Assembly: GCF_052076145.1 (NCBI RefSeq)
Contig: NZ_CP197246.1
Span: 5,394,001-5,458,000, forward strand
Reading direction: 5' to 3'
Source of the DNA: Kitasatospora sp052076145
GTDB taxonomy: Bacteria > Actinomycetota > Actinomycetes > Streptomycetales > Streptomycetaceae
DNA length: 64,000 nucleotides
The position numbers and the translations under genes are program-made. Shown here one piece after another: positions 16,162-24,174 of this stretch; within the stretch, counting starts at the first letter, position 1; each line of letters opens with the position of its first letter. The notes under the pieces were generated by a model that had not been told where the DNA came from, searched no databases, and saw only the letters and a list, made by a program, of their open reading frames with translations.

Positions 16162-17779
16162 AGTCACCAACCAGGTGCCCGACTTCCACGGCCAGGGCCA
16201 TGACCTGGCCGAGGACCCGACCCTGCTCTCCGCGCTCCGCCGGGCCGGCGCCGACTGGGCCGAGCCCGAGCTGCACGAGCTCGGCCGCACGGCCGGCACC
16301 GCCGAGGCCGCCGAGCGGGGCCGCCTCGCGAACGAGCACCCGCCGGTGCTGCGCACCCACGACCGCTACGGCAACCGGATCGACGAGGTCGAATTCCACC
16401 CGGCCTGGCACGAGTTGATGGACACCGCCGTCTCGCACGGCCTGCACGCGGCGCCCTGGCGGGACGACCGGCCGGGCGCGCACACTGCCCGAGCTGCCAA
16501 GTTCTACCTCTGGGGCCAGGTCGAGGCGGGCCACAGCTGCCCGATCTCGATGACCTACGCCGCCGTCCCCGCACTCCGGGCCACGCCCGAACTCGCCGAC
16601 CGCTTCGAGCCGTTGCTCGCCTCCTCGGTGTACGACTTCGGCCTGCGCGAGCCGGGCGGCAAGCGCGGGCTGATCGCCGGCATGTCGATGACGGAGAAGC
16701 AGGGCGGCTCCGACGTCCGCACCAACACCACCACCGCCATCCCGCAGAGCGACGGCACGTACCGGCTGGCCGGGCACAAGTGGTTCACCTCGGCGCCGAT
16801 GTCGGACATCTTCCTCACCCTCGCCCAGGCGCCCGGCGGGCTGAGCTGCTTCGTGCTGCCCCGGGTGCTGCCGGACGGCAGCCGGAACCGCATCCTGATC
16901 CAGCGGCTCAAGGACAAGCTCGGCAACCGCTCCAACGCCTCCGCCGAGATCGAGTACGACGGCGCGGTGGGCTGGCTGGTCGGCGAGGAGGGGCGCGGCG
17001 TCCCGACGATCATCGAGATGGTCAACATGACCCGGCTCGACTGCACCCTGGGCGCCGCCTCCGGCATGCGGACGGGCGCCGTGCTGGCGCTCCACCACGC
17101 CACCCACCGGCGGGCGTTCGGCGCGGCGCTGGACGCCCAGCCGCTGATGCGCAACGTGCTGGCCGACCTGGTGGTCGAGTCCGAGGCCGCGACCGCCGTC
17201 GCGATGCGGCTCGCCGCCGCCACCGACCGCGCCCTGGCCGGGGACGAACAGGAGGCCCTGGTGCGGCGGTTGGGCCTCGCGGTGGCCAAGTACTGGGTCT
17301 GCAAGCGCGGCCCCGCGCACGCCGCCGAGGCGCTGGAGTGCCTGGGCGGCAACGGCTACGTCGAGGAGTCGGGGATGCCCCGGCTCTACCGGGAGGCCCC
17401 GCTGGTCTCGATCTGGGAGGGCTCCGGCAACGTCGCGGCGCTGGACGCGCTGCGGGCGATGGCCCGGCGGCCCGCGAGCCTGGAGGCCTTCCTCGGCGAG
17501 CTGGACGAGGCGGCCGGTGCGGACCGCCGCCTGGATGCGGCCGTCGCCTCGCTCCGCAAGGAGCTCGGCGACCTCACCGACCTGGAGTACCGGGCCCGGC
17601 GGCTCGCCGAGGCGATGGCGCTCACCTTCCAGGGCTCGTTGCTGGTGCGGCACGGCGACCCGGCGGTGGCCGAGGCGTTCTGCGCCTCCCGGCTCGGCGG
17701 CGACCACGGCGGTGCGTACGGCACGCTGCCGACCGGGGTGGACACCGAGGCGATCCTGGCGCGGGCCCGGCATGCCTGA
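16145..17779 (+). CDS. AidB-like acyl-CoA dehydrogenase (DNA alkylation response/isovaleryl-CoA type)
   Basis: 544 residues from ATG 16145, placed by GGAG at 16135-16138. An acyl-CoA dehydrogenase fold of AidB size: N-terminal NQVPDFHGQGHDLAEDPTLL (an AidB-type opening, residues 8-27), GMSMTEKQGGSDVRTNTT, HKWFTSAPMSDIFLTLAQA, and YREAPLVSIWEGSGNVAALD near residue 425, the AidB-type region with Arg/Glu near FAD. E. coli AidB binds FAD and DNA and has weak isovaleryl-CoA dehydrogenase activity. In actinobacteria these genes usually sit with a TetR regulator in fatty or branched acyl metabolism, so a catabolic role is as likely as DNA protection. The downstream amidohydrolase overlaps by 8 bases. 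Confidence 0.9.
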   Translation: MPPTHEVTNQVPDFHGQGHDLAEDPTLLSALRRAGADWAEPELHELGRTAGTAEAAERGRLANEHPPVLRTHDRYGNRIDEVEFHPAWHELMDTAVSHGLHAAPWRDDRPGAHTARAAKFYLWGQVEAGHSCPISMTYAAVPALRATPELADRFEPLLASSVYDFGLREPGGKRGLIAGMSMTEKQGGSDVRTNTTTAIPQSDGTYRLAGHKWFTSAPMSDIFLTLAQAPGGLSCFVLPRVLPDGSRNRILIQRLKDKLGNRSNASAEIEYDGAVGWLVGEEGRGVPTIIEMVNMTRLDCTLGAASGMRTGAVLALHHATHRRAFGAALDAQPLMRNVLADLVVESEAATAVAMRLAAATDRALAGDEQEALVRRLGLAVAKYWVCKRGPAHAAEALECLGGNGYVEESGMPRLYREAPLVSIWEGSGNVAALDALRAMARRPASLEAFLGELDEAAGADRRLDAAVASLRKELGDLTDLEYRARRLAEAMALTFQGSLLVRHGDPAVAEAFCASRLGGDHGGAYGTLPTGVDTEAILARARHA

Positions 17780-18677
17780 GATCGCCGACGAGGCAGTCGA
17801 AGTCCGGGCGTTCTGGCAGGAGTTGGGCCTCCCCGGGCTGATCGACGTGCACACCCACTTCATGCCCGAGCGGGTGCTCGACAAGGTGTGGGCGTACTTC
17901 GACGCGGCCGGGCCGCTGACCGGGCGGCCCTGGCCGATCACCTACCGCGAGGAGGAGCAGCAACGCCTCGACCGACTGCGTGAGTTCGGGGTGCTCGCGT
18001 TCACCGCGATGCTCTACCCGCACAAGCCGGGGATGGCGGCCTGGCTCAACGCCTGGGCGGCGGAGTTCGCCGCCCGGACGCCGGACTGCCTGCACACCGC
18101 GACCTTCTTCCCCGAGGAGGGTGCCGAAGGGTACGTCGGGGAGGCACTGAGTAAGGGTGCCCGGGTCTTCAAGGCCCACCTCCAGGTGGGCGGTTACGAC
18201 CCCGCCGACCCGCAGCTGGACGCCGTCTGGGGCCTGCTGGCGGAGAGCGGCACCCCGGTCGTCACGCACTGCGGCTCCGGCCCGGTGCCGGGCAAGCACA
18301 CCGGCCCCGGCCCGATCGGCGCCGTCCTCGCCCGGCACCCACGGCTCCGGCTGATCGTCGCCCACATGGGGCTGCCCGAGTACGCCGACTTCCTCGACCT
18401 GGCGGCCCGGTACCCGTACCTGCACCTGGACACCACGATGGCGTTCACCGCCTTCACCGAGCAGATGGCGCCCTTCCCGCCCGACCAACTCCTGCGCCTG
18501 CTGGACGTCCAGGACCGGATCCTGCTCGGCACCGACTTCCCCAACATCCCCTACCCGTACGTCCACGCACTGCGGGCCCTGGCGGGGCTGGGGCTGGGGG
18601 AGGAGTGGCTGCGGGCGGTGTGCCACGACAACGCGGCGAGGCTGTTCGCCGTACCGGGGAGCGCCCGCGACCGGTAG
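17772..18677 (+). CDS. Amidohydrolase-family (TIM-barrel, ACMSD-like) metal-dependent hydrolase
   Basis: 301 residues from ATG 17772, overlapping the preceding stop. Metal-binding features of amidohydrolase-2 proteins: LIDVHTHFMPERVLDKVWAY (HxH, about residues 25-27), VVTHCGSGP, LIVAHMGLPEYADF and ILLGTDFPNIPYPY (Asp in GTDFP). These match His/His/His/Asp sites of decarboxylase or hydrolase enzymes related to ACMSD. The substrate is unknown. Translation coupling to the AidB-like dehydrogenase suggests a common pathway acting on acyl or lactone-type compounds. Confidence 0.88.
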   Translation: MPEIADEAVEVRAFWQELGLPGLIDVHTHFMPERVLDKVWAYFDAAGPLTGRPWPITYREEEQQRLDRLREFGVLAFTAMLYPHKPGMAAWLNAWAAEFAARTPDCLHTATFFPEEGAEGYVGEALSKGARVFKAHLQVGGYDPADPQLDAVWGLLAESGTPVVTHCGSGPVPGKHTGPGPIGAVLARHPRLRLIVAHMGLPEYADFLDLAARYPYLHLDTTMAFTAFTEQMAPFPPDQLLRLLDVQDRILLGTDFPNIPYPYVHALRALAGLGLGEEWLRAVCHDNAARLFAVPGSARDR

Positions 18678-18703
18678 CGAGCGTCAGGCGCAGGCGGTGA
18701 GCG

Positions 18704-19186
18704 TCAGGCGCCGGTGGTGGAGCCGGGGCGGACGACCATCATGACCGTCACCACGGCCCAGAGGAGGTTGAAGACGCCGGCCGTCATCGGCAGCCGCCGC
18801 AGGCCGCCCGTCGCGCGGGCCAGGCCGTCGGCCGGGGGCTCGTCGCCGAGGGCGTCGATCACGGCCTGCTGGGCCGGGTTGACCAGGAGCAGGAGGACGG
18901 CGGCGGCGAGGGCGGTGAGCACGGTCGCGACGATCAGCCAGGTCTGGTTCATGATGCCCATCACCTGCGCGGTGCCGATGCCGATCACCGGCACGGCGAT
19001 GCCCAGCATGGCGTAGACCTGGGTGATCCGGTGCAGCAGCCGGACGGAGGCGGCGGCCGAGGCCTGGTCCGGGCCTGCGGCGAGGGCGACCTTGGCCCGT
19101 GCCGGGAACATGCTCACGGCGACGGCGACGGGGCCGATGAACAGGATGGCAGCCAGGACGTGCAGGCTCAGGAGGAGCTTGGCCAT
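18704..19186 (-). CDS. DUF2269 family integral membrane protein
   Basis: 160 residues from ATG 19186 (a GTG 12 bases upstream is possible). Four membrane segments: LLLSLHVLAAILFIGPVAVA at the N-terminus with a conserved LHVLAA motif, a segment at VYAMLGIAVPVIGIGTAQVM, TWLIVATVLTALAAAVLLLL, and a C-terminal AGVFNLLWAVVTVMMVVRP. The His and Gly pattern in the first helix matches DUF2269 (predicted membrane) proteins, whose function is unknown. A 13-bp direct repeat GAGCGTCAGGCGC (18679-18691, 18699-18711) straddles its stop codon. It is convergent with the amidohydrolase gene. Confidence 0.8.
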   Translation of the reverse strand: MAKLLLSLHVLAAILFIGPVAVAVSMFPARAKVALAAGPDQASAAASVRLLHRITQVYAMLGIAVPVIGIGTAQVMGIMNQTWLIVATVLTALAAAVLLLLVNPAQQAVIDALGDEPPADGLARATGGLRRLPMTAGVFNLLWAVVTVMMVVRPGSTTGA

Positions 19187-19446
19187 GGTGGAGGGCACCC
19201 TTCGGGGACGGCGGTGGCCGGGTGGTCCGGGCCGGGAGCGGCTCCACCGGCGGAGCCGCTCAGCACGCTAACACCGGCCCGGCGCGCCGCAGCGGCCGGG
19301 GCGGGGGTGGTGATCGGCTCCGCCGCTCGGGCGAATTGCCGCGTGGCGCGGGCACGGCTGCAGGGCGGGCGGGTGGGTGTCGCCTGTAATGGCTGGGGTC
19401 GGCTGCCCCTCTCCGGGCGGATCTGGTCCGGACCGGAAGGTTACCC

Positions 19447-20766
19447 GTGGCTCGCGCCGTACCCCGCCGTGTTGCTCGGCTGAGCTCAACCACGCTTCTG
19501 CGGCTGGGGGTGGTCGCGACCCTGGCGCTCGCGCCGGTCGCCCTCGGGCTGCCCGGCAGTGCGGCGCCGCTGCCGCCACCGCTGGGGGCCTGCTCCGGGC
19601 CGGACTGCCCTGCCGTCTACCCCGCCCCCAACAACGGTGACTTCGCCGGGCGGGACGCCTCGATCAACGTCTTCACCGGCGGCGACTACCTCGCCCGGGG
19701 GCGGGCGGCCGAGGTCGAGGGCAAGGTGGTGACCCTCGGCAGTCTGACAGTCGACAAGAACGGCGGCGGATCGTTCAACATGGGCGTCGTCGGGGTCGGC
19801 TCGCGGGTGCCGCCGCCGAGCGGCACGGACCATGTGACCGTCGGCGGTGACGTGACGGTGCAGCCCGGAAACAGCGTCCTCCTCGGCGGCTCCGACTCCA
19901 GGACCACGGTCTGGGGCAATCTCCGCTACGGCGGCACGCTCACGGGGACGGTGACGCCCACCCCCACCGGGCAGGCGATCAAGGACGCCGCCGCGGCTGA
20001 CCAGTTCAAGCCACTGGTGACGGTGATCGAGAAGCTCTCCGCGTGCGCGGCCAAGACCGCCGTGACCGGCACGGTCACGCTCACCGCCAGCGACGCGACC
20101 TTCACCGGCGACGGCACCAGCGCGCGGCAGATCTTCAACGTCACCGGCGACCTGGCCGGCAGTTCGGGCGGTCAGATCGGTCTCACCTTCGCCAACATCC
20201 CGGCGGGGGCGACGGTCATCGTGAACATGCTCTCGCCCACCGCGCTGATCAACACCTACACCGGTACCGGCCTGCCCGGTGACCAACTGACCGACCTGCG
20301 GCCTGGGTTGGTGTGGAACTTCCCGACCGCGACGAACGCCGCGATCAGAGGCTCCGCCCAGTTCCAGGGCATGGTGATGGGCGGCAACCCGGCGGGCACG
20401 ATGACCCTCTCCCAGCCCGGGGTGAACGGCAGGGTCTACCTCGCGGGCAACCTGATCCAGGAGGGCACCGGCGGCTACGAGATCCACGCGTACCCCTTCA
20501 CCGGCGACTTCCCCGAGTGCGAGAGCCCCACCCCGACGCCCACACCCACGCCGACCCCGACCCCGACGCCCGGCCCGAGCGAGTCCACCACTGAGCCGGG
20601 GCCGACCGGGAGCCCCACCCCCGCCCCGAGCCGCTCCGGCTCGGGCGGCCCCGAGCTGCCCGAGACCGGCGGTGACCTCGCCCTCCCGGTGGGGCTGCTG
20701 GCGTCGGGCCTGCTGGTTTCGGGTGGCGTGGCCGTCCTGGTCTCCCGCCGCCGGGGCCGCCACTGA
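19447..20766 (+). CDS. Choice-of-anchor A family surface protein with LPETG sortase signal
   Basis: 439 residues from a GTG. A signal peptide (hydrophobic core near LRLGVVATLALAPVALGLPG) is followed by a choice-of-anchor A domain (about 50-355): NNGDFAGRDASINVFTGGDY, VEGKVVTLGSLTVDKNGG and INTYTGTGLPGDQLTDLRPG. A Pro/Thr linker (SPTPTPTPTP, about 360-400) leads to the wall-sorting signal ELPETGGDLALPVG, then a membrane segment and a RRRGRH tail. Class E/F-type sortases of streptomycetes attach such proteins to peptidoglycan. The domain's ligand is unknown; similar proteins are extracellular adhesin-like surface proteins. No sortase gene lies nearby. Confidence 0.9.
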   Translation: MARAVPRRVARLSSTTLLRLGVVATLALAPVALGLPGSAAPLPPPLGACSGPDCPAVYPAPNNGDFAGRDASINVFTGGDYLARGRAAEVEGKVVTLGSLTVDKNGGGSFNMGVVGVGSRVPPPSGTDHVTVGGDVTVQPGNSVLLGGSDSRTTVWGNLRYGGTLTGTVTPTPTGQAIKDAAAADQFKPLVTVIEKLSACAAKTAVTGTVTLTASDATFTGDGTSARQIFNVTGDLAGSSGGQIGLTFANIPAGATVIVNMLSPTALINTYTGTGLPGDQLTDLRPGLVWNFPTATNAAIRGSAQFQGMVMGGNPAGTMTLSQPGVNGRVYLAGNLIQEGTGGYEIHAYPFTGDFPECESPTPTPTPTPTPTPTPGPSESTTEPGPTGSPTPAPSRSGSGGPELPETGGDLALPVGLLASGLLVSGGVAVLVSRRRGRH

Positions 20767-20885
20767 GAGACGGTCCGTCAGGTGCGGGAAGTTCGTCTGC
20801 GTACCTGGCGGGTGACCGGTGGTTCCCCCGGTGCGGGGAGGCGTGCGACCATCGGCACAGCTTTCGCCGAGTGGTTGGGGGAGTT

Positions 20886-21248
20886 GTGCCGGAGGAGTAC
20901 GCGGAGTTCCTGACCGCCGGTGGGGCCGTCGTCCGGGTCGAGGGGGCCGGCGGGGCGGACTGGGCGGCCGACGGGCTGGACGGCATGCAGCCGGTCGGCC
21001 GGAGCGCGGGGGCCGGGGTCGGCCGGGCGGCGGAGTCCTTCGAGCAGGCGCTCGAAGGGGTGCGGGCCGCTGCGGAGTCGGCACTCGCCGTCTTCCGGGG
21101 CGGGAGCCTCGCGCCGGACGAGGTGGAGATCGAGTTCGGCGTTAAACTCTCCGCCGAGGCAGGCGCGTTGATCGCCCGTACGGCCGCCGACGCGCACCTG
21201 ACGGTCAGACTCAGCTGGGCGCCCGGCCGAGACAGCCCCGGCCCCTGA
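20886..21248 (+). CDS. Trypco1 (CU044_2847) family protein
   Basis: 120 residues from GTG 20886, with GGGGGAG just upstream; a GTG 15 bases earlier is possible. The C-terminal motif DEVEIEFGVKLSAEAGALIA and AHLTVRLSWAPG is the hallmark of the trypsin-co-occurring domain 1 (Trypco1) family, a small alpha/beta domain named for its genomic link with trypsin-like proteases. The middle (about 50-85) is helical and Ala-rich. It starts a four-gene run whose next gene encodes the trypsin domain, 12 bases downstream. In such systems Trypco proteins are thought to be partners or regulators of the protease. The direct role is unproven. Confidence 0.88.
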   Translation: MPEEYAEFLTAGGAVVRVEGAGGADWAADGLDGMQPVGRSAGAGVGRAAESFEQALEGVRAAAESALAVFRGGSLAPDEVEIEFGVKLSAEAGALIARTAADAHLTVRLSWAPGRDSPGP

Positions 21249-21260
21249 CGGCGGCCCCCG

Positions 21261-23132
21261 ATGCGGGACGTGCGCTGGCTGGCCCGGGTCACCACCGAGG
21301 GACCGGCCCCGACGACGGGTGCGGGCATCCTCGTCACCGACCGCTGGGTGCTCACCTGCGCCCACGTCGTGGCGGGTGTCGAGCGGGCCGTCGTCCGGCT
21401 GGTCAACCAGGCCGCAGGGCGGGGGCTCGGCGCAGCAGTGCTGCGGCGCGGCCCGTGGCCCGACGGGCCGGGGGGCACGGGGGACGTCGCGGTGCTGGTC
21501 CTGGACGAACCCGTACCCGCGCAGAGCGCCGAGCCCGCGCGGTTCGCGCCGCTGCACGGTTGGACCGGCCTGCATACGCCGCAGCTGGCCGCGTACGGCT
21601 TCCCGGCCGGGCACGACGGCGGGTTGAGCAGCGAGATCCGGCTGACCAGGGGTGGGTTCCGGATCGGCGGTGAGCTCGTCCAGTTGGAGCACGAGGGCAC
21701 CGGGATGCCGCTCGCCCCGGGGTTCAGCGGCGGCCCGGTGGTGATCGCGGGGACGGGGGAGGTGGTCGGTCTGGTCACGGCGGCGCAGGACACCCTCTGG
21801 CGCGGCGCGGGAGACCGCAGCCGCCCGGCGGTCCGGCTGGGCCACATGCTGCCCGCCGAGGCGCTCGCCCGGTACGTGCCGGAGCTGGCCGATCTTCTGC
21901 CGGGGGCGGCCCTGCCGCGTTCGGCGGTACGGGAGTTGCGCCTCCTGCTGGTGGGGGCCACGTCGGCGGCCGACCCGCTGGAGCTCTACCGGGCGGCCGT
22001 CGGCACCCTCGGCTGCCCCGACCCGCCGCAGCGGCCGGCCACGCTCTGGGAGGCCTGCTGGTACCTGCTCGCGGAGGTGCCGCAGCAGTCGGACGGCCGG
22101 CACCCGGTGGTGGCCTTCGTCGAACGGGTCGCCGCGAGCCCCCTGCATGCTCCGAGCGCCCCTGGCGACCCGGGCGGCGCTGACGCGCTCGGCCGGGGCC
22201 TGCGGGACTGGCTCGCGGACCACCCCGGGCGCCCGCCCGCCGCCGCCTCCGTCCCGGCCGTCGGCCGGTGGCGGCCGATCTTGGTCGAGATCGGGCCGAG
22301 CGGTGCGGGGCCGGGGATGTTCCACGTCACGATCGCCGCGATCCGTGACGGCGTGCTGGGCGAGCCGCACAGCAGCACGGTGCCCAAGCCCCGGCTGGCG
22401 GGCTTCGTCCGTGACCGGATCGACCGGGAGATCGGTCTGCTGGAGCCCGACGGGACGGAGTTGATCATCTTCGTGCTGCCGCGCAAGTGGCTCACCCAGC
22501 CCGTCCACAGCTGGGCCCGCCGCCGGACGGACTTCGGCCCGCTCGGCGCCGATCACGCCGTCGTCGTGGTCGACCAGCAGCGCCGGGCGGCAGCGGCCGA
22601 CCGCCGCCAGCTGGAGATGAAGTGGAGTGTGCTGCGCGGCAGTTCTGGCACCGAACTGCACCCCGTACCGTGTGACGATCCCCCCGACAGCCGACGCTTC
22701 TACCAGCAGCTGCGCCCGCCGGAGCGCACCGCGCTGCCCGCCCTCGGCGGTCCGCCGAAGGGCGCGCCCTTCGAGCAGTTGCTCGCCGCCGCGCTCAAGG
22801 CCGGTGCCCCGGCGGTGTTGTGGGCCGGGCAGCCCTGCGGCGCCGAGCATGCCAGGGCCGACCATGCCGCAGCCGACCATGCCCGAGAAGGCACCTGCCG
22901 AAGTGCCCGGTTCCTTGCCAGACTTGCGGAGGAGCTGGCCGAAGTGCCACCGGCCGATCTACCGTGCCGGATCAAGGAGTTGCGCCACCAGGCGGAGGAG
23001 AGCGAGGACCCGGCCGGGCACTGGGCCGACGGACTCGTCCTGCTCTGGGAGGACCCGGAGGTGCTGCCCAGCCCGCACCGGCCCTACCGGGTCGTCCCGA
23101 CCGCCGGCCGAGCAGCGGCAGTCGACCAGTAG
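21261..23132 (+). CDS. Trypsin-like protease fused to VMAP-C-like domain
   Basis: 623 residues. Residues 1-190 form a trypsin-fold domain with an apparently complete triad: His35 (LTCAHVVAG), Asp75 (GTGDVAVLVLDEP), Ser156 (GFSGGPVV). There is no signal peptide, so it acts in the cytoplasm. A helical linker domain (about 200-310) with ELYRAAVGTLGCPDPPQRPA may be an effector-associated-type module. Residues about 320-610 carry a VMAP-C-like region: WRPILVEIGPSGAGPGMFHV, then LIIFVLPRKWLTQPVHSW, FGPLGADHAVVVVDQQRR and a C-terminal ADGLVLLWEDPEVLPSPHRPY. VMAP proteins are predicted partners of MoxR-vWA modules in NTP-dependent conflict systems, and the MoxR gene follows 34 bases later. Confidence 0.85.
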   Translation: MRDVRWLARVTTEGPAPTTGAGILVTDRWVLTCAHVVAGVERAVVRLVNQAAGRGLGAAVLRRGPWPDGPGGTGDVAVLVLDEPVPAQSAEPARFAPLHGWTGLHTPQLAAYGFPAGHDGGLSSEIRLTRGGFRIGGELVQLEHEGTGMPLAPGFSGGPVVIAGTGEVVGLVTAAQDTLWRGAGDRSRPAVRLGHMLPAEALARYVPELADLLPGAALPRSAVRELRLLLVGATSAADPLELYRAAVGTLGCPDPPQRPATLWEACWYLLAEVPQQSDGRHPVVAFVERVAASPLHAPSAPGDPGGADALGRGLRDWLADHPGRPPAAASVPAVGRWRPILVEIGPSGAGPGMFHVTIAAIRDGVLGEPHSSTVPKPRLAGFVRDRIDREIGLLEPDGTELIIFVLPRKWLTQPVHSWARRRTDFGPLGADHAVVVVDQQRRAAAADRRQLEMKWSVLRGSSGTELHPVPCDDPPDSRRFYQQLRPPERTALPALGGPPKGAPFEQLLAAALKAGAPAVLWAGQPCGAEHARADHAAADHAREGTCRSARFLARLAEELAEVPPADLPCRIKELRHQAEESEDPAGHWADGLVLLWEDPEVLPSPHRPYRVVPTAGRAAAVDQ

Positions 23133-23166
23133 CAGCCGACCAGCAGCAGGAGAGAGAGCCAGCCCC

Positions 23167-24174
23167 ATGCCCCTGACCCGGATCTACCGGGGCACCGACG
23201 AGCCCCACGACGGTCTCGCCGCGCTCCCGGCGCCCCCGCCCTGGCGCACCTTCGACGGCGGCCCCGCCCTGGCGACGCCCGCCGAGGGCACCGACCCCTG
23301 CACCGCCCCCTCCGCGCACCGGGCCGGGACCTTCCGCCCCACCGCCGAGACGGTCGAACTCGTCAACGCGGCTCTCTACCTGCGCCGCCCGCTGCTCGTC
23401 ACCGGCCCGCCCGGCAGCGGCAAATCCAGCCTTCCGTACGCCGTCGCCCGCGAACTCGGCCTCGGGCCCGTGCTGCGCTGGAACATCACCAGCCGCAGCA
23501 CCCTGCGCGACGGCCTCTACCAGTACGACCCGCTCTCCCGCCTCTACGCCGCCAACCAGGCCGGCTCCGGCTCGCCGGGCACCGGGCTGGACGAGCACCT
23601 GCGGCTCGGCCCGCTCGGCACCGCACTGCTCCCGTACGGCAGACCGCGCGTGCTGCTGATCGACGAGATCGACAAGGGCGACCTCGACCTGCCCAACGAC
23701 CTGCTGCACGTGCTGGAGGACGGCCAGTACGAGATCGACGAACTCGTCCGGACCGCCGCCCAGTTGCCCGAGGCGCAGGTGCTGACGGCCGACGGGCGCG
23801 GCCGGGCGCCGGTGCTGGGCGGGCGGGTGCGCTGCCGGGCCTTCCCGTTCACCGTGCTGACCAGCAACGCCGAGCGGGAGTTCCCGGCGGCCTTCCTGCG
23901 GCGCTGCGTGGTGCTCGAACTGCGCAGGCCCGAGGGGGCCGAGCTGGAGTCCATCGTGAAGGCCCACCTGCCCGGCTCCGACGCCGAGTTGGTGGACGAG
24001 ATCCTGCGGGTGTTCCTGACCCGGCGGGAGGACGGCGAACTCGCCACCGACCAGCTGCTCAACGCGATCTATCTGACCTCCCGCCCCGAACTCGCCGAAG
24101 CCGCCGACCGGGCCGCGCTCGCCGCCCAGGTGATGCCCTACCTCAGCCGGGGCCAGGACGACGATGTGTTCTGA
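23167..24174 (+). CDS. MoxR family AAA+ ATPase
   Basis: 335 residues from ATG 23167 (CAGGAGAGAG upstream). Walker A is GPPGSGKS (residues 80-87), Walker B is RVLLIDEIDK (D166, E167), sensor 1 is FTVLTSNAEREFPAAFLRR with the arginine finger, and a C-terminal lid helix follows. MoxR ATPases remodel partner proteins that often contain vWA domains. Here the partner is the overlapping downstream SAV_2336-type protein (11-base overlap, so translation is coupled), and the upstream trypsin-VMAP protein belongs to the same operon. The N-terminal 50 residues are Pro/Thr-rich and probably disordered. Confidence 0.92.
   Translation: MPLTRIYRGTDEPHDGLAALPAPPPWRTFDGGPALATPAEGTDPCTAPSAHRAGTFRPTAETVELVNAALYLRRPLLVTGPPGSGKSSLPYAVARELGLGPVLRWNITSRSTLRDGLYQYDPLSRLYAANQAGSGSPGTGLDEHLRLGPLGTALLPYGRPRVLLIDEIDKGDLDLPNDLLHVLEDGQYEIDELVRTAAQLPEAQVLTADGRGRAPVLGGRVRCRAFPFTVLTSNAEREFPAAFLRRCVVLELRRPEGAELESIVKAHLPGSDAELVDEILRVFLTRREDGELATDQLLNAIYLTSRPELAEAADRAALAAQVMPYLSRGQDDDVF

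Noticed and set aside
19199..19446. Possible gene in the gap before the anchor A protein
   Set aside because: Open frames here have no ribosome site or recognisable motif. I see only promoter sequence for the divergent genes.
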